The notes beneath the pieces are model-generated. The model had not been told where the DNA came from. It did not search any database and saw only the letters and a program-made list of their open reading frames with translations. DNA of 64,000 nt from Campylobacter massiliensis (GTDB taxonomy: Bacteria; Campylobacterota; Campylobacteria; Campylobacterales; Campylobacteraceae): positions 62,001-126,000 of the forward strand of contig NZ_JACLZK010000002.1 of NCBI RefSeq assembly GCF_014253065.1, in the 5' to 3' direction. The position numbers and the translations under genes are program-made. Position 1 is the first letter of the stretch. Every line of letters begins with the position of its first letter. This document shows, piece by piece, positions 8,448 through 16,114 of this stretch.

Positions 8448-9246
8448 AAATGCAAATTTGACGCCCGCTCCTAGCGATGCGGCGGGACTAAATAAATTCG
8501 TCGAAGTCATCAAAAATATGTGCGGCGTGGATCTAGAGTCCAAAAAGGACATGATAAAACAACGCCTAATAAATTTCTGTCAAGCAAACCGAATTTCAAG
8601 CTTTGAAGCCCTAAGTTCAAAAGTCGTCGTAGACCGCTTTATGAGGCAAGAGATCGTAAATTTAATCACTACGAACGAGACCTATTTTTACAGAGAGTTG
8701 CCGCAGCTACAAGCCGCGATCTACTACGCCAGAGAGGAGCTTGATAGCGTGCGGATACTGTGCGCGCCGTGCTCGACGGGCGATGAGGCATACTCGCTAG
8801 GTATGCTCGCGCACTCAAATTTGCTCGACGTAAACCGCGTCAGTATCGTTGGTATCGACATAAACTCCGAGGCTATCGATAGCTGTAAAAAGGGCGTTTA
8901 TAACGAGCGCTCCTTGCACCGACTAAACGACAATCAAAAAAATATCTACTTCACAAAACGCGACGGCAAGTACGAAATCAAGCGCGAGATGCTGCCTAGA
9001 TGCGAGTTTAGCGTGGCAAATATCTTTGACGATGCGATCTTTAAGCTCGGCAAATTCGACATCATTTTCTCGCGAAATATGATGATTTATTTTAACGAGG
9101 AATTTAAGCTAAAAACCGTAGAGCGCTTTCATAAAATTTTGAGCGATCACGGCAGACTCTACGTAGGACACGCCGATCTGGTGCCGTTTACGACGCTTTA
9201 TAAAAAGCATATTTCAAACGGAACGACTTATTACGCTAAGGCCTGA
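8440..9246 (+). CDS. cheR: Chemotaxis protein methyltransferase
   Basis: SAM-dependent enzyme adding methyl groups to glutamates of chemoreceptors. It is 268 aa, a normal length. The N-terminal helical domain (about 15-80, with ITTNETYFYRE) is followed by the SAM-binding domain: RILCAPCSTGDEAYSLGML, IVGIDINSEAI and the conserved KFDIIFSRNMMIYFN. It starts inside the end of cheB, and the pair forms a receptor adaptation module. No receptor gene lies nearby in this window. Confidence 0.95.
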   Translation: MLENANLTPAPSDAAGLNKFVEVIKNMCGVDLESKKDMIKQRLINFCQANRISSFEALSSKVVVDRFMRQEIVNLITTNETYFYRELPQLQAAIYYAREELDSVRILCAPCSTGDEAYSLGMLAHSNLLDVNRVSIVGIDINSEAIDSCKKGVYNERSLHRLNDNQKNIYFTKRDGKYEIKREMLPRCEFSVANIFDDAIFKLGKFDIIFSRNMMIYFNEEFKLKTVERFHKILSDHGRLYVGHADLVPFTTLYKKHISNGTTYYAKA

Positions 9247-9380
9247 GCGAGATAAATTTGAGGTCAAATTCGGCTCAAATTTGCTTAAATTTGACGCGAG
9301 CGGACGGCTACGTTTTTTGACGCGGACGGTAAATTTGTGCGTTTAAATTTGCCTTGCTAGGCCCGCGCCGCAGAGCAAAT

Positions 9381-10583
9381 TTACGCTAGCTCGTCTTTGT
9401 AAATTTTACGCACGAATACCCAATAAATCGCTCCGGCAAAAAACATGCAGCCTATCAGCGCCGTGATCAGCGAGAGGCTAAGTCCAAGCTCAAAAAGCAG
9501 CCCTATACCACTAGAAATCACTGCCGCGACGCCTAGATAAACCATATCGTTATAGGCGATGATGCGACCGTAAAATGCGGGATCGCACTTTTGCTGGATG
9601 AGCGTGTAGGTGTAGCTCCAAAGCGTCGAGGTAAAAAATCCTGCACAGAAAATCCCGATAAATCCGATATAGAAGTTAAACTGAAGCGCGCTCCACGCGA
9701 TGACGCCAAGCCCGTGACCGACGTAGATATAGACTAGGTTGGAGTTTGAGACGAATTTGCTAAGCACGAGCGGGCCGAAGATCAGCGCGACGGCGCGGCA
9801 GGCGTTGATGTAACCGATGATGAGCGATGCCGAGAGTATGCCCGCGTACGGATAGTCGGCTAGCAGAGCCACGAGCGCGTCGTAACTAGTCACGCCCACA
9901 ACAGCGTGTAGCATGATGAGGTGCGCGATGAGCGGATTTCGTTTTACGTATTTTAGGCCGTTTTTTAGCATCTCGCGGACTTTTTCGCCGCCTTTTTTAG
10001 CTCGCACGGCGATGTCGGTTTTAAGCAGGACGATAAGCGCCGCTGCGTAAAGAGCGCAGTCTAGCAAAAAGGCGCTTTTGATCCCGAAAAAATGGATATA
10101 AATACCCGCTAGCCCCATGCCTGCGGTGTATGAAAACGCCCAGATGAGCGAGTGGATCTCGTTTGCGGTTTTTATCTCGTCTTTGTTTAAAATTTTGGGA
10201 AACAGGCTCATCTCGACCTGAAAATACGTTCCGCCGGCCCCGACTCTGATAAATATTATCGCAAATAGCAGCCACATCAAGGAGAGTTTGTCGATAAAAA
10301 CGAGCATAAAAACCGTCGCCATCTCTACGACCGTGAGCGCTATTAGCATAGGTTTGGGGCTAAATTTATCCACCACGATACCGCTAAAAGGCGATAGCAG
10401 CACGCCCGGCACGAAAGCAAGCGCAGCCGCCGCCGTGATCGCCCAAACGGGGGCGTCAAGCTCGATAAGTAGCGTGAAAATGCCCGTGTGCGAGAACCAA
10501 ACGCCGAAATAGCAAATTAGCTGTATGAGCGAGAGGCGCGCGAAAACGGGCTGGGTTTTTAGTAGATTGATAAATTTACTCAT
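9381..10583 (-). CDS. MFS transporter (EntS-like branch)
   Basis: A 400-aa membrane protein with about eleven to twelve hydrophobic segments. The loop 2-3 motif reads FSGIVVDKFSPKPML, a degenerate G-x-x-x-D motif of the drug/siderophore-exporting MFS branch. Other landmarks are GAGGTYFQVEMSLFPKIL (the so-called N-A-x-x-S-L region of TIGR00900-like carriers) and PAFYGRIIAYNDMV. The substrate is unknown. It converges with cheR and is followed on the same strand, upstream, by the NlpE-like lipoprotein gene 39 bases away, with which it may be co-transcribed. Confidence 0.85.
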   Translation of the reverse strand: MSKFINLLKTQPVFARLSLIQLICYFGVWFSHTGIFTLLIELDAPVWAITAAAALAFVPGVLLSPFSGIVVDKFSPKPMLIALTVVEMATVFMLVFIDKLSLMWLLFAIIFIRVGAGGTYFQVEMSLFPKILNKDEIKTANEIHSLIWAFSYTAGMGLAGIYIHFFGIKSAFLLDCALYAAALIVLLKTDIAVRAKKGGEKVREMLKNGLKYVKRNPLIAHLIMLHAVVGVTSYDALVALLADYPYAGILSASLIIGYINACRAVALIFGPLVLSKFVSNSNLVYIYVGHGLGVIAWSALQFNFYIGFIGIFCAGFFTSTLWSYTYTLIQQKCDPAFYGRIIAYNDMVYLGVAAVISSGIGLLFELGLSLSLITALIGCMFFAGAIYWVFVRKIYKDELA

Positions 10584-10622
10584 TTTGGGCTTCGGGTTAA
10601 ATTTGAGCGCTAAATTTGCCGC

Positions 10623-11069
10623 TTAGTTTGCTTCTAGCTTTTTGTAAATGCGCTCCTGGGCGAAATTTTCTTTGATAAAGCTGTTTTGGTTGCTTATCTG
10701 GCGTAGCGTATCGCCGTTACTCTCGAAATTTAGCTTTTCGCGGTATTGATTCGTCGCTCTTAGGGTGTTGCCCTCTATCTCGTATTTGCCATTTTGTAGC
10801 TCTCTTTGCGCGATCTTTTTTTGATAAACGGTGTCGATTTTAAACGTACCGTCCGCGTTGAGCGTTAGCGTGCTTTTTGAGTTTTCGCCGCAACCGTCGC
10901 AAAACACCTTAGCCTCGTAAACCCCGATCAAATTTTCCTTATCTATCTGGGCGCCGCACGTTTCAAAAACCTCAGTGCCGCCGCATTTTTTGTTATTTAC
11001 GGCGCTTCCGCCAGTCGCACAGCCAGCAAATATCATCGCAGCTGCAGCTAAAAATAAAATATTTTTCAT
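10623..11069 (-). CDS. NlpE-like outer-membrane lipoprotein
   Basis: A 148-aa lipoprotein. The signal peptide ends in the lipobox FAGC (cysteine about residue 17), so the mature protein is lipid-anchored. After a short linker, GVYEAKVFCDGCGENSKSTL matches the NlpE N-terminal barrel signature, with its C-x-x-C pair, followed by the usual strands LNADGTFKID and GKYEIEGNTL. NlpE senses surface and copper stress in enterobacteria; whether this one does is not shown. It has two extra cysteines before the barrel (KKCGGTEVFETCG). Its promoter should be in the 107-base gap to the divergent SPFH gene. Confidence 0.75.
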   Translation of the reverse strand: MKNILFLAAAAMIFAGCATGGSAVNNKKCGGTEVFETCGAQIDKENLIGVYEAKVFCDGCGENSKSTLTLNADGTFKIDTVYQKKIAQRELQNGKYEIEGNTLRATNQYREKLNFESNGDTLRQISNQNSFIKENFAQERIYKKLEAN

Positions 11070-11176
11070 GATTTATCCTTAAAATTTTGGCTAATTATAC
11101 TAAAAATTTTCCGCCAAAATGGCGAAATTTTAGCAAAAAGCGGCTAAAATGATGAAAAATATTTTAAGGAGTAGTC

Positions 11177-12097
11177 ATGGAAGAGAGCATCCCGTTTATC
11201 GTATTTGCCGTGGTCGTGCTGGCCTTTGCGGTCTTGTTTTTAAAAGCCGGCATTAAGATCATCTCGCAGTCTGATATCTACATCGTCGAGCGTTTGGGTA
11301 AATTTCATAAGGTGCTTGACGGCGGTTTTCACATCATCATCCCTTTTGTCGATCAGATCCGCGCCGTGATCACCGTGAGAGAGCAGCTAGTAGATATCAC
11401 GAAGCAGCAAGTCATCACCAAAGATAACGTAAACATCAGCGTCGACGGCATCGTGTTTTTAAAGGTCGTCGACGGCAAAATGGCCCTATATAACGTCGAT
11501 AGCTACAAACGCGCGATCGCAAATTTAGCCATGACGACGCTGCGCGGCGAGATCGGTGCGATGAATCTCGATGATACGCTTAGCTCGCGCGACCGCCTAA
11601 ACTCCGCGCTACAAAGAGCGCTCGGAGACGCCGCCGATAACTGGGGCGTAAAGATCATGCGCGTCGAGATCTCCGAGATCTCCGTCCCGCACGGCATCGA
11701 AGAGGCGATGAATCTACAAATGAAAGCCGAGCGCGAAAAACGCGCGATCGAGCTAAAAGCGCAGGCTGAAAAAGAGGCGCTCATTCGCAACGCCGAGGCG
11801 CTAAAACAAGAAAAAGTATTGCAAGCCGAGGCTATCGAGCGTATGGCCGATGCGAAAAAGTACGAGCAAATCGCGCTAGCCACGGCTCAAAAAGAGGCGA
11901 TGGATATGATAAACGAAAGCATGGCGCAAAATGCCAAGGCTGCCGAGTTCCTACTAGCGCGCGACCGCGTCGGAGCCTTTAACGAGCTAGCCAAAAACGG
12001 CTCGAAAGATAAAATTTTAGTCCCTTACGAAGCGACCGAGCTCATCGGCTCTCTAAGCGTCTTGAAGGACTTTTTGGGTGCTAGGGCGGCGAAATGA
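11177..12097 (+). CDS. SPFH/band-7 membrane scaffold protein (QmcA-like)
   Basis: A 306-aa protein with one N-terminal membrane anchor (residues 6-24) followed by the SPFH domain (IIPFVDQIRAVITVREQLVDI, TKDNVNISVDGIVFLKV, RDRLNSALQRALGDAADNWG) and a long Ala/Glu/Lys-rich coiled coil (about 170-260). These proteins oligomerise into ring-like scaffolds and modulate membrane proteases such as FtsH. It has a strong ribosome-binding site (AAGGAG) and overlaps the NfeD gene by four bases, the standard SPFH-NfeD pairing. Confidence 0.9.
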   Translation: MEESIPFIVFAVVVLAFAVLFLKAGIKIISQSDIYIVERLGKFHKVLDGGFHIIIPFVDQIRAVITVREQLVDITKQQVITKDNVNISVDGIVFLKVVDGKMALYNVDSYKRAIANLAMTTLRGEIGAMNLDDTLSSRDRLNSALQRALGDAADNWGVKIMRVEISEISVPHGIEEAMNLQMKAEREKRAIELKAQAEKEALIRNAEALKQEKVLQAEAIERMADAKKYEQIALATAQKEAMDMINESMAQNAKAAEFLLARDRVGAFNELAKNGSKDKILVPYEATELIGSLSVLKDFLGARAAK

Positions 12098-12492
12098 TAC
12101 CTGCGTACTTGATGCTGGCTGCGGGCGTAGGCCTAATTATGCTCGAGTTTATGCTCGGTAGCTTTTTCGTGCTATTTTTCGGACTTGGATTTTTAGCAGT
12201 CGGAGTTTTGGGATTTTTCGTAGATATCGCTTGGGAGTATCAAATTTTACTTATCGCTATCATTTCGCTAGTTCTGCTTTTTGCGCTCAGAAAGCCTTTG
12301 AAGGCTAAATTTAACCAGCATGAATGCGAAGTTAAGGACGACTTTTTAAACGAGAGCGGCGAGGGCGAGATCAGAGAGGGTATGGTTTATTTTAAAGGCA
12401 CTTTGTGGCGCTACGACGGAAATTTAGCCGAAGGTGCAAAGGTGCGCGTGCTTGGCACCAAAGGCAATAAAGTCGTTTTGGAGAGGGATTAA
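12094..12492 (+). CDS. NfeD-family membrane protein
   Basis: A 132-aa protein with two to three hydrophobic segments in the first 65 residues (MLAAGVGLIMLEFMLGSFFV, FFGLGFLAVGVLGFFV, ILLIAIISLVLLFAL) and a C-terminal OB-fold-like beta domain (GMVYFKGTLWRYDG, EGAKVRVLGTKGNKVVLER). It is the usual partner of the SPFH protein and starts inside that gene's stop. A strong terminator hairpin follows at 12506, so the pair forms its own operon. Confidence 0.88.
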   Translation: MIPAYLMLAAGVGLIMLEFMLGSFFVLFFGLGFLAVGVLGFFVDIAWEYQILLIAIISLVLLFALRKPLKAKFNQHECEVKDDFLNESGEGEIREGMVYFKGTLWRYDGNLAEGAKVRVLGTKGNKVVLERD

Positions 12493-12505
12493 ATTTGAGC
12501 TTTTG

Positions 12506-12540
12506 AGACGGCTGAGTGTTTTAAATCTAAGCCGTCTTTT
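12506..12540 (+). terminator. Rho-independent terminator after the SPFH/NfeD pair
   Basis: AGACGGCT (12506-12513) pairs perfectly with AGCCGTCT (12530-12537) across a 16-base loop and runs into a short T tract (TTTT at 12537-12540). It ends transcription of the SPFH/NfeD operon. Confidence 0.75.
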
Positions 12541-12564
12541 GCCGCTCAAATTTAAAAGATATCG

Positions 12565-13071
12565 ATGAAGCTTGCCGTAGACGCGTACTATACGGGAAAC
12601 AAGGCTAAAGTCGCAGGGGTTTTGTTTGAAAACTTTTGCGACAAAAAGCCGCTCAAAATCATCTCAAAGGTAGTCGGCAACGTAGCGCCCTATGAGAGCG
12701 GAAGTTTTTATAAAAGGGAGCTACCGTGCATCGTCTCGCTTTTGCAGGATTTGGATGTACGGGATGTCTCGCTCATCGTGATCGACGGTTTTGTTTACCT
12801 TGATGATGAGGGCGGATGCGGTCTGGGCGGGCATTTATACGAGTGCTTGGAGCGCAGAGTGCAGATTGTGGGCGTAGCTAAATCGCCTTTTAAAGGTAGC
12901 TGCAAATTTGTAAGAGAAATTTGCAGAGGCGGTAGCAAAAGGCCGCTTTTTATTAGCGCGATCGGTATGGATGTAGACGAAGCGGCGCGGCTAGTAAAGG
13001 GGATGAGCGGCGAGTTTAGGATGCCTAGTCTACTTAAAATTTTAGACGACGAGACTAAAACCGAAATTTAA
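12565..13071 (+). CDS. Endonuclease V-like protein (short form)
   Basis: A 168-aa protein related to endonuclease V, which nicks DNA or RNA next to deaminated bases such as inosine. The RNase H-like metal-binding pattern is visible: Asp in KLAVDAYY (residue 5), Glu in FYKRELPCIVSLL (about 52), and Asp in LIVIDGFVYLDDEGGCGLGGHL (about 72). IVGVAKSPFKG carries the conserved lysine. It is shorter than E. coli Nfi (about 223 aa) and lacks part of the C-terminal region, including the DNA-wedge elements. It stands alone after a terminator. The gene symbol is withheld because activity of these short forms is uncertain. Confidence 0.72.
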   Translation: MKLAVDAYYTGNKAKVAGVLFENFCDKKPLKIISKVVGNVAPYESGSFYKRELPCIVSLLQDLDVRDVSLIVIDGFVYLDDEGGCGLGGHLYECLERRVQIVGVAKSPFKGSCKFVREICRGGSKRPLFISAIGMDVDEAARLVKGMSGEFRMPSLLKILDDETKTEI

Positions 13072-13169
13072 CTACTTTGTTGTGAAATTTGGCTTGATTT
13101 TGATTTTGTTAGCGGGCGCAAATTTTGACGAGGGAATGCGATCAAATTTGACCTTGACCGCATTAAATT

Positions 13170-13541
13170 TTAGTGTTTGTGATGAGGACAGGCGTGCGCT
13201 TCGTCGCTTGCGCGGTTTTTGTCGTGATGAGCGCACTCTTTATGCTGCGCGCAGCCTTGCGCTTTTGCGTCGCATTTTGGGCATGGCTTTGATTTGGCGC
13301 TCTCGCCGCCGCAGCCTAGGCTTTTGTCCGCTCCGTGATTTCCGTGATGAGGGCACTCTTTCATCGCTGCGTGAGACTGTGCGCAGCTAGCGTTTGGCAT
13401 GCCGTGATGCGGGCAGCTAGCGTCTTTTATCTGCGTAGCATGGCGATACTCCTGCGCGTTTTGTTCGGCGGGAGCTGGTTTGTTTGCCGCGCAGCCTACA
13501 AAAAATAGCGCCAAAATCGCAGCTAAAACTAAATTTTTCAT
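13170..13541 (-). CDS. His/Cys-rich putative metal-binding lipoprotein
   Basis: A 123-aa lipoprotein with lipobox VGCA (cysteine about residue 17). The mature part is built from repeated Cys-Pro-His-His units: SCPHHGM, ECPHHGNHG, PCPKCDAK, GCAQHKECAHH, ACPHHKH at the C-terminus. About one residue in five of the mature protein is His or Cys, which strongly suggests binding of a soft or borderline metal (Zn, Ni, Cu) or heme at the cell surface. No fold or family is recognised. A perfect 11-bp inverted repeat overlaps its promoter (13551-13580), suggesting control by a repressor. It is the only gene of its transcription unit. Confidence 0.75.
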   Translation of the reverse strand: MKNLVLAAILALFFVGCAANKPAPAEQNAQEYRHATQIKDASCPHHGMPNASCAQSHAAMKECPHHGNHGADKSLGCGGESAKSKPCPKCDAKAQGCAQHKECAHHDKNRASDEAHACPHHKH

Positions 13542-13550
13542 CTTTTCTCC

Positions 13551-13580
13551 TTTGATAAAATGTCTCGCGATTTTATCAAA
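13551..13580 (-). promoter_or_regulatory. Operator-like palindrome upstream of the His/Cys-rich lipoprotein
   Basis: TTTGATAAAAT (13551-13561) and ATTTTATCAAA (13570-13580) form a perfect 11-bp inverted repeat with an 8-base centre. On the minus strand the upstream arm contains TGATAAAAT, an extended -10 element, and the downstream arm runs directly into the ribosome-binding site AAAGGAG before the ATG at 13541. A dimeric regulator bound here would cover both promoter and translation start. Confidence 0.6.
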
Positions 13581-13841
13581 TTTAAGCTTTATAAATCGGG
13601 TTAAATTTGAGCGGGCTGCAAAAACGGGTTAAATTTAAATGCCGCGTCAAATTTGACGCCCCGTCTAGCGCCAAAAGGGTTAAATTTCTTAGCTTAGCCG
13701 CGTTTTTTGCGGATTTTAAAATCATTTCTTTTCCTTTGCGTTGAGGCGCGAAACGATATCCGCAAGAAGTTAAAAAACGTGAATTTATCAAAGATAAAAG
13801 CGTTTTTTGCTAAACTCGCGTAAAAAATTTAAAGGAAAAAT
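13581..13841. other. Divergent intergenic region before mqnC, AAATTT-rich
   Basis: No supported gene. It contains several TTAAATTT/CAAATTTGA words and the small inverted repeat TTTATC-AAA-GATAAA near 13785. Next to the mqnC start there is AAAGGAAAAA, a reasonable ribosome-binding site. Confidence 0.4.
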
Positions 13842-14891
13842 TTGAATAGACTAAGCGTGGACGAGGCGGTAAATTTGATAGAAAACGCCGAGCTTAACGA
13901 GCTTGGAGCGATGGCTCTAGCGCGCAAGCGCGAGCTGCATCCCCAGGGCGTCACGACATTTATCGTGGATAGAAACATCAACTACACGAACGCGTGCTGG
14001 GTGGACTGTAAATTTTGCGCGTTTTACCGCGATCATAAGGACGAGGACGCCTACGTTCTTAGCTTTGAGGAGATCGGGCAAAAGATCGAGGAGCTCATCG
14101 CTATCGGCGGGACGCAAATTTTATTTCAAGGCGGCGTGCATCCGAAACTAAAAATCGAGTGGTACGAGGATCTCGTGGAGTTTATCGCGAAAAAATACCC
14201 AAGCATCACGATTCACGGATTTTCCGCGGTCGAGATCGACTATATCGCGAGGATCTCACGCATCAGTACTAGGGAAGCGCTACGCCGTCTACGAGAAAAA
14301 GGGCTCTACTCTATGCCAGGAGCCGGAGCAGAGATACTTAGCGACCGCGTCCGCGACATGATCGCGCCTAAAAAATGCGACGTGCAGACCTGGCTGCGCA
14401 TCCACCGCGAGGCGCACGAGGAGGGGCTAAAGACGACGGCTACGATGATGTTTGGTACCGTCGAAACCACGCGCGAGATCGTGGAGCACTGGGAGCATAT
14501 CAGGAGCTTGCAGGACGAGACGGGCGGCTTTAGAGCGTTTATCTTATGGAGCTTTCAGGGGCTAAACACGCGCCTAGCCGCCGAACGTCCCGAGATCAAA
14601 AAGCAAAGCTCGAATCGCTATTTGCGCCTGCTTGCGGTTTCTAGGCTGTTTTTAGACAACGTACCAAACATCCAAAGCAGCTGGGTCACGCAGGGCAGCT
14701 ACATCGGGCAGCTGGCGTTGCTGTTTGGCGCAAACGATCTAGGCAGCACGATGATGGAGGAAAACGTCGTCAAGGCCGCGGGCGCTAGCTACCGTATGAA
14801 TCAAGACGAGATGATACGCCTCATCAAAGACATCGGCGAAAAACCCGCCAAACGCAATACAAATTATGACATTTTAGAAAGGTTTTATTGA
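13842..14891 (+). CDS. mqnC: Cyclic dehypoxanthinyl futalosine synthase (menaquinone synthesis)
   Basis: Radical-SAM enzyme of the futalosine route to menaquinone, the respiratory quinone of Campylobacter. The 349-aa protein shows the iron-sulfur cluster motif CWVDCKFCAF (C-x3-C-x2-C) near residue 50. IGGTQILFQGGVHPKL, GAGAEILSDRVRD and the C-terminal SYRMNQDEMIRLIKDIG are typical of MqnC rather than of the related MqnE. The start is TTG at 13842 behind AAAGG. Its stop overlaps the next ATG by one base. Confidence 0.92.
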   Translation: MNRLSVDEAVNLIENAELNELGAMALARKRELHPQGVTTFIVDRNINYTNACWVDCKFCAFYRDHKDEDAYVLSFEEIGQKIEELIAIGGTQILFQGGVHPKLKIEWYEDLVEFIAKKYPSITIHGFSAVEIDYIARISRISTREALRRLREKGLYSMPGAGAEILSDRVRDMIAPKKCDVQTWLRIHREAHEEGLKTTATMMFGTVETTREIVEHWEHIRSLQDETGGFRAFILWSFQGLNTRLAAERPEIKKQSSNRYLRLLAVSRLFLDNVPNIQSSWVTQGSYIGQLALLFGANDLGSTMMEENVVKAAGASYRMNQDEMIRLIKDIGEKPAKRNTNYDILERFY

Positions 14892-16114
14892 TGAAAATCA
14901 TAAATTTAAAAGCCGCAAATTTACAAATCCCTACCGTTTACGAGGCTAGCAAAACCTTGCCCGCGGTGAGCCTAAAGCTTATTTTCAAGGTTGCCGGAGC
15001 TTGCGCGGAGGAGAAGGCCGGACTTGCTAAATTCGTCGCTAAAATTTTTGACGAAGGAACGCTAAGCAAGGGCGCGGCGGGCTTTGCCAAAGAGCTTGAA
15101 ACGCGCGCGATTAGCCTTTACGCGAGCGCGGGATTTGAGACATTTGCGTTTGAGCTAAACTGCCTAAAGGAGCACTTTTCTTTTGCGCTTGCCAAGCTAA
15201 AAGAGCTTTTAGAGGAGCCCAATTTAAGCCAAAAAAGCTTTGAGAAGGTTCGAACTCTGACTCTGGGCGAGATATCTAGTAACGAGAGCGACTACGACTA
15301 TCTGGCTAGAGTCGCGCTAAACGGGCTGCTGTATCCTGGTACGAATCTAGCGCGCCCAAGCATCGGCACGAAGCAAAGCGTAGAGAGTATCACGCTAGAG
15401 GACGTTAAAAATTTCATCGATAGCAAGCTTGATCTGGCAAATTTATTCGTAGTGCTGGGCGGCGAAGTGACGCCTGGGGAGCTAAATTTAGACGAGATTT
15501 TAAGCTCGCTAAAACAGGGCAAAGCGCGCGAGCTAAAGCTTTTTAAAACCGATGAAAAATGCGGCGAAAAAACAATAATCAAGCCTAGCGAGCAAGCCTA
15601 TATCTACTTTGGCGCGCCTTTTGACGTTTCCCGGGAGGAGCGATATAAGGCTAAGGTCGCGACGTTTATTTTGGGCGAGGGCGGCTTTGGCAGTAGGCTG
15701 ATGGAGGAGATCCGCGTGAAGCGGGGGCTAGCGTATTCGGCGTATGCTAGGAGTGAATTTGCGCTGAGCCACTCGCAAATTTGGGGATATCTGCAAACCA
15801 AAAACGAAAGCAGGAGCGAGGCGGTCGCAGTCGTGAAAGACGAATTTGCAAAATTCGTCAAAAACGGCGTAAAGGCAGGCGAGCTAGCGCAGGCTAAAAG
15901 ATTTTTGCTAGGCTCGCAGCCGCTACGCCAAGAGACGCTTTTTAACCGCTTAAACATCGCTCAGAGCGAGTTTTATAACGGCTTTAAACTAGGAAATTTT
16001 AAAGACGAGCTAGAAAAAATATCGAAGCTAAAGCTTGCCGAGCTAAACGCGTTTATCGCGGAGCACGCAGAGATAGAAAAGCTCAGTTTTGCCGTGCTTT
16101 ACAATGAAATTTGA
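14891..16114 (+). CDS. M16-family peptidase-like protein lacking the zinc motif
   Basis: A 407-aa protein with the two-domain layout of the M16 (pitrilysin/processing-peptidase) family. It has the C-terminal-half signature MEEIRVKRGLAYSAYARSE and the closing RFLLGSQPLRQETLFNRL. The zinc site H-x-x-E-H, expected around residue 40-50 in the segment AGLAKFVAKIFDEGTLSKG, is absent: only KFVAKIF is seen, and no histidine is present. It therefore resembles the non-catalytic partner subunit of such proteases. ATG at 14891 is preferred over a TTG at 14888. It overlaps mqnC by one base and recG by 11 bases. Confidence 0.82.
   Translation: MKIINLKAANLQIPTVYEASKTLPAVSLKLIFKVAGACAEEKAGLAKFVAKIFDEGTLSKGAAGFAKELETRAISLYASAGFETFAFELNCLKEHFSFALAKLKELLEEPNLSQKSFEKVRTLTLGEISSNESDYDYLARVALNGLLYPGTNLARPSIGTKQSVESITLEDVKNFIDSKLDLANLFVVLGGEVTPGELNLDEILSSLKQGKARELKLFKTDEKCGEKTIIKPSEQAYIYFGAPFDVSREERYKAKVATFILGEGGFGSRLMEEIRVKRGLAYSAYARSEFALSHSQIWGYLQTKNESRSEAVAVVKDEFAKFVKNGVKAGELAQAKRFLLGSQPLRQETLFNRLNIAQSEFYNGFKLGNFKDELEKISKLKLAELNAFIAEHAEIEKLSFAVLYNEI

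Noticed and set aside
13082-13390. 102-codon plus-strand ORF
   Set aside because: It is the antisense of the His/Cys-rich lipoprotein gene, Arg-rich and without a signal; the minus-strand gene has a lipobox and a ribosome-binding site.
13582-13791. 69-codon minus-strand ORF upstream of mqnC
   Set aside because: Composed largely of translated AAATTT words, with no signal, motif or ribosome-binding site.
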